12,610 nucleotides of DNA from Thermoplasmata archaeon (GTDB lineage Archaea; Thermoplasmatota; Thermoplasmata; SG8-5), in NCBI GenBank assembly GCA_023136815.1, contig JAGLQM010000008.1:1-12610 (forward strand). The letters are read 5' to 3'. Each line of letters starts with the position of its first letter. The first letter of the stretch is position 1. Below the pieces are notes generated by a model that saw only the letters and a program-made list of their open reading frames with translations, searched no databases and had not been told where the DNA came from. Positions 10,553 through 12,610 of the stretch are shown here, one piece after another. A program made the position numbers and the translations under genes.

Positions 10553-11155
10553 ATGTATGAGGAAGAGGACGGCATATTGGCAGTAAAGTTGGCCAGGGCA
10601 TCAATAGATCGGGCGGTGAAGGGGACGCCCATGCCAGATATTGAAATTCCCAAAAAATTCTTGGAGTGTTCTGGTGCTTTTGTGACGCTTAACACGTATC
10701 CAAAGCGTGAACTTAGAGGATGCATCGGATACCCGGAGCCATATTTTCCACTGGAAAAATCTCTCATCAGTGGAGCCGAGGGAGCAACCAGGGATCCCAG
10801 GTTCCCGGCATTGGAAGAATCCGAGTTAGACAATGTGGTTGTGGAAGTTAGCTTACTTTCGCCACCGCAGAAAATCAAAGTGAAAAATCCGAAGGATTAT
10901 CACAAGCTTGTTAAAGTTGGCCGCCATGGGCTCATTGTGGAACAGGGAATGTTTAGAGGCTTGCTTCTACCCCAGGTGCCGGTGGAGTATGGCTGGAATA
11001 CTGAAAAATTCCTGAGCCAAACTTGCCTTAAAGCCGGACTATTTCCAGATGCCTGGCTTGATTCAAAAACCATTATATATTCATTCACCGGGGATGTTTT
11101 TTCAGAGGAATCGCCCCGGGGAAAAGTCACGAGAGTGGTACTGAATGGCCCATGA
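10553..11155 (+). CDS. AMMECR1-family protein
   Basis: A 200-residue protein of the conserved AMMECR1 family, present in archaea and eukaryotes. The signature LRGCIG is at 54-59, flanked by the typical FVTLNTYPKRE and GYPEPYFPLEKSL. It also has ATRDPRFPAL, VEVSLLSPP, GRHGLIVEQG, GLLLPQVPVEYGW and the ending SPRGKVTRVVL. The biochemical role is not settled; some bacterial and archaeal relatives occur with MEMO1-like and radical-SAM partners, neither seen here. I prefer ATG 10553 (MYEEEDGILAVKLAR) because it matches the short archaeal N-termini and lies about 26 bases after an AT-rich TTCTTTTAT box. ATG 10529 would add eight residues (MQKCNARS). It overlaps pyrC by 11 bases, so the two genes are an operon. 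Confidence 0.93.
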   Translation: MYEEEDGILAVKLARASIDRAVKGTPMPDIEIPKKFLECSGAFVTLNTYPKRELRGCIGYPEPYFPLEKSLISGAEGATRDPRFPALEESELDNVVVEVSLLSPPQKIKVKNPKDYHKLVKVGRHGLIVEQGMFRGLLLPQVPVEYGWNTEKFLSQTCLKAGLFPDAWLDSKTIIYSFTGDVFSEESPRGKVTRVVLNGP

Positions 11156-12395
11156 GATAATTGTTAAAACGAAAATACTTCAGAGCGGCACTGAACGAGC
11201 CGTGTGCATCGGCATTGATAACGGCAAGATTACTGCGGTTGAGAAACACCTGGATGGTGACCGTGAATTTGATTTAAAAGATTATTTAACGCTTCCTGGC
11301 GGCGTGGACGTTCATACACATATGCGCGAACCTGGTTCCGTTCAGAAAGAGGATTTCTACACTGGCACAAAGGCCGCTGCCTTTGGCGGAACAACAACAA
11401 TACTGGACATGCCAAATACCATACCTTCTGTTAAAAATGAACTTGCACTTCGGGACAAGCTGGACATTGTGAAGAACAGGGCCAATGTGGATTTCGGATT
11501 GTTTGGACAGCTGTCTGATATTGACCAAATCCCCGGCATGGCAAACCTGGCAATAGGATTCAAGCTCTATATGTCAGAAACCACCGGCACTTCCGGCACC
11601 ATAAAAACGCCTCTGGAATTGCTACTGAATTCAGATAGTCTGGCTGGGAAAGTTGTCACGGTTCATGCTGAAGATCCTAGAATGTTTGCAGACGATGTAT
11701 GCGATGATTTGCACAGGCACAATCTTATTCGCAATATGAAGGCGGAGTTCATGGCTCTCCGAAGAATACTATCTATTGATTCCCAGGTAAAATTAAATCT
11801 TGCGCATCTCACAACAGCAGAAAGTATTGACCAGGTAAAGGCAAAAAGAGCAAGCTTCGAGATTACGCCGCATCATGTACTTCTTCATGATGCCAGTAAT
11901 ATAGGAACCATGGGAAAAGTAAATCCCCCGCTGAGAAAAAAGGTAATTTCCAAGAGGCTTTTTGATACCCTGAAAACTGGCAGAGCCATAATAGCCAGTG
12001 ACCATGCGCCGCATACTCTTGAGGAAAAATCTGTTGAGTTTGAGAATGCGCCTTCTGGCCTACCAGGAGTTGAAACCCGGGTTCCGCTAATGCTGGCACT
12101 TGCGAAAAAAGGTATGATTCGGTATATTCATGTCCAGGATATGTGCTGTACCTTGCCTGCGGAATTATTTGACATGAAGAAGGGAAAAATTGAACCTGGT
12201 TATGACGCTGACCTGGCATTCTATGACATGGATAATATGGTGAAGATTGAGCCGGATATGCTTCATTCAAAATGCGGCTGGACTCCATTTGAAGGACATG
12301 ACGCCGTATTCCCCAGGAGAGTTATGCTCCGGGGCCAAATGATAATTCACGATGGTGAACTGGCTGTTGAGAAATCCGGTAAGTTTTTACAATGA
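11145..12395 (+). CDS. pyrC: Dihydroorotase (EC 3.5.2.3), third step of pyrimidine synthesis
   Basis: Cytosolic zinc amidohydrolase that closes carbamoyl-aspartate to dihydroorotate. The 416-residue product has GVDVHTHMREPG with metal ligands H57 and H59, GGTTTILDMPNT, and GFKLYM with K140 as the candidate carboxylated lysine. It also has VTVHAED (H174), LNLAHLTTAES (H221) and IIASDHAPHT with D286. The NAPSGLPGVET loop and the GxIEPGYDADL ending are typical of dihydroorotases rather than hydantoinases or allantoinases. Length fits the class I family (about 420-430). The ATG at 11145 lies within the last codons of the AMMECR1 gene (11-base overlap, different frame), so translation is probably coupled. 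No other pyr gene is in the window. Confidence 0.95.
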   Translation: MAHEIIVKTKILQSGTERAVCIGIDNGKITAVEKHLDGDREFDLKDYLTLPGGVDVHTHMREPGSVQKEDFYTGTKAAAFGGTTTILDMPNTIPSVKNELALRDKLDIVKNRANVDFGLFGQLSDIDQIPGMANLAIGFKLYMSETTGTSGTIKTPLELLLNSDSLAGKVVTVHAEDPRMFADDVCDDLHRHNLIRNMKAEFMALRRILSIDSQVKLNLAHLTTAESIDQVKAKRASFEITPHHVLLHDASNIGTMGKVNPPLRKKVISKRLFDTLKTGRAIIASDHAPHTLEEKSVEFENAPSGLPGVETRVPLMLALAKKGMIRYIHVQDMCCTLPAELFDMKKGKIEPGYDADLAFYDMDNMVKIEPDMLHSKCGWTPFEGHDAVFPRRVMLRGQMIIHDGELAVEKSGKFLQ

Positions 12396-12477
12396 ATTCA
12401 GTCTAGGAAATACTATTACGAGAATTGATTTTGATGTTTCAAACACCCACTAGAAACCCTTAATTATTATGAGGGAC

Positions 12478-12486
12478 TTTTATAAA
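12478..12486 (+). promoter_or_regulatory. TATA-like box before the MNT gene
   Basis: TTTTATAAA, a good archaeal TATA match. It is only about 17 bases before ATG 12499, so a transcript starting 26 bases on would begin near 12508, inside the called frame. Either the start site is unusual or translation begins later, for example at GTG 12514. Confidence 0.35.
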
Positions 12487-12498
12487 CACAGGTTTCCC

Positions 12499-12610
12499 AT
12501 GAAAAATATTGATGTGCTAAAGGAAAAAATACGCCCTATACTTAACAGGTGGAATATTGAAAAAGCCTCCATATTCGGTTCAACAGTGAGGGGAGAGGCA
12601 GGAGAGGATA
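12499..12610 (+). CDS. Minimal nucleotidyltransferase (MNT), 3' end cut by window edge
   Basis: Thirty-seven residues are visible: MKNIDVLKEKIRPILNR, then IEKASIFGSTVRGEAGED. The GSxxRGEAxxD core is the nucleotide-binding and first metal-ligand region of the MNT superfamily. In archaea such genes are usually small (about 100 residues) and often paired with a HEPN gene as a toxin-antitoxin unit in which MNT modifies the HEPN toxin. The partner, if any, lies beyond the edge, so pairing is only a prediction. The frame is also open back to ATG 12469 (ten extra residues), but that start lies before the TATA-like box; GTG 12514 is another possibility. Confidence 0.8.
   Translation, partial: MKNIDVLKEKIRPILNRWNIEKASIFGSTVRGEAGED

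Noticed and set aside
10318..10878. 186-residue minus-strand frame opposite the AMMECR1 gene
   Set aside because: Antisense to a well-conserved family protein; composition looks like a shadow frame.
1..12610. tRNA, rRNA and CRISPR array
   Set aside because: No cloverleaf-like sequence with T-loop motif, no rRNA core sequence and no regularly spaced direct repeats were seen by eye.

Overview
The window looks like a piece of an archaeal chromosome, most likely a euryarchaeon of the Thermoplasmatota type. The archaeal-only pair eL42 (L44e) and eS27 is present, promoters look like archaeal TATA boxes placed for short or absent leaders, and the large surface protein carries PKD domains. The phylum is an inference; the domain Archaea is well supported. 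Flanking housekeeping genes are near 50-57% GC in the samples I counted (31/60 at 11281-11340, 34/60 at 8101-8160), while the central surface-protein region is visibly AT-richer (20/60 at 2101-2160).

Layout. 1-433 (minus): the end of a translation operon, rpl44e then rps27e, running off the left edge. 434-755: no gene, but a 35-bp hairpin at 495-529 and a series of inverted repeats. 756-1196 (plus): a decayed copy of a zinc-metalloprotease domain, similar to the one in the large gene downstream but with HExxH lost. 1212-7521 (plus): a two-gene operon. The first gene encodes a 211-residue membrane-anchored protein with an EF-hand-like loop. The second starts 2 bases after its stop and encodes a 1890-residue secreted protein. 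That protein has a signal peptide, Ig-like domains, an HEYGH...EGWAEF metalloprotease, three more Ig/FN3-like modules, a Gly/Thr linker, two tandem intein-like Hint domains, a CPYxxPWDG-type surface domain and two PKD domains. 7522-7709: a gap with a probable MITE-like element.

7710-10189 (minus): hutU (urocanate hydratase) behind a winged-helix regulator with a TerB-like C-terminal helical region. 10251-10521 (plus): a probable frameshifted small membrane protein. 10553-12395 (plus): an AMMECR1-family gene overlapping pyrC (dihydroorotase). 12499-end (plus): the start of a minimal nucleotidyltransferase (MNT) gene.

The most interesting system is the surface operon at 1212-7521. Both Hint domains keep the catalytic Cys, TxxH and C-terminal His-Asn, but each is followed by Lys rather than Cys/Ser/Thr. 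This predicts self-cleavage, or transfer of the N-part to another nucleophile, rather than normal splicing. It would separate the protease half from the PKD half and release a 20-residue linker. The upstream protease remnant and the composition shift suggest turnover of surface protease genes at this locus.
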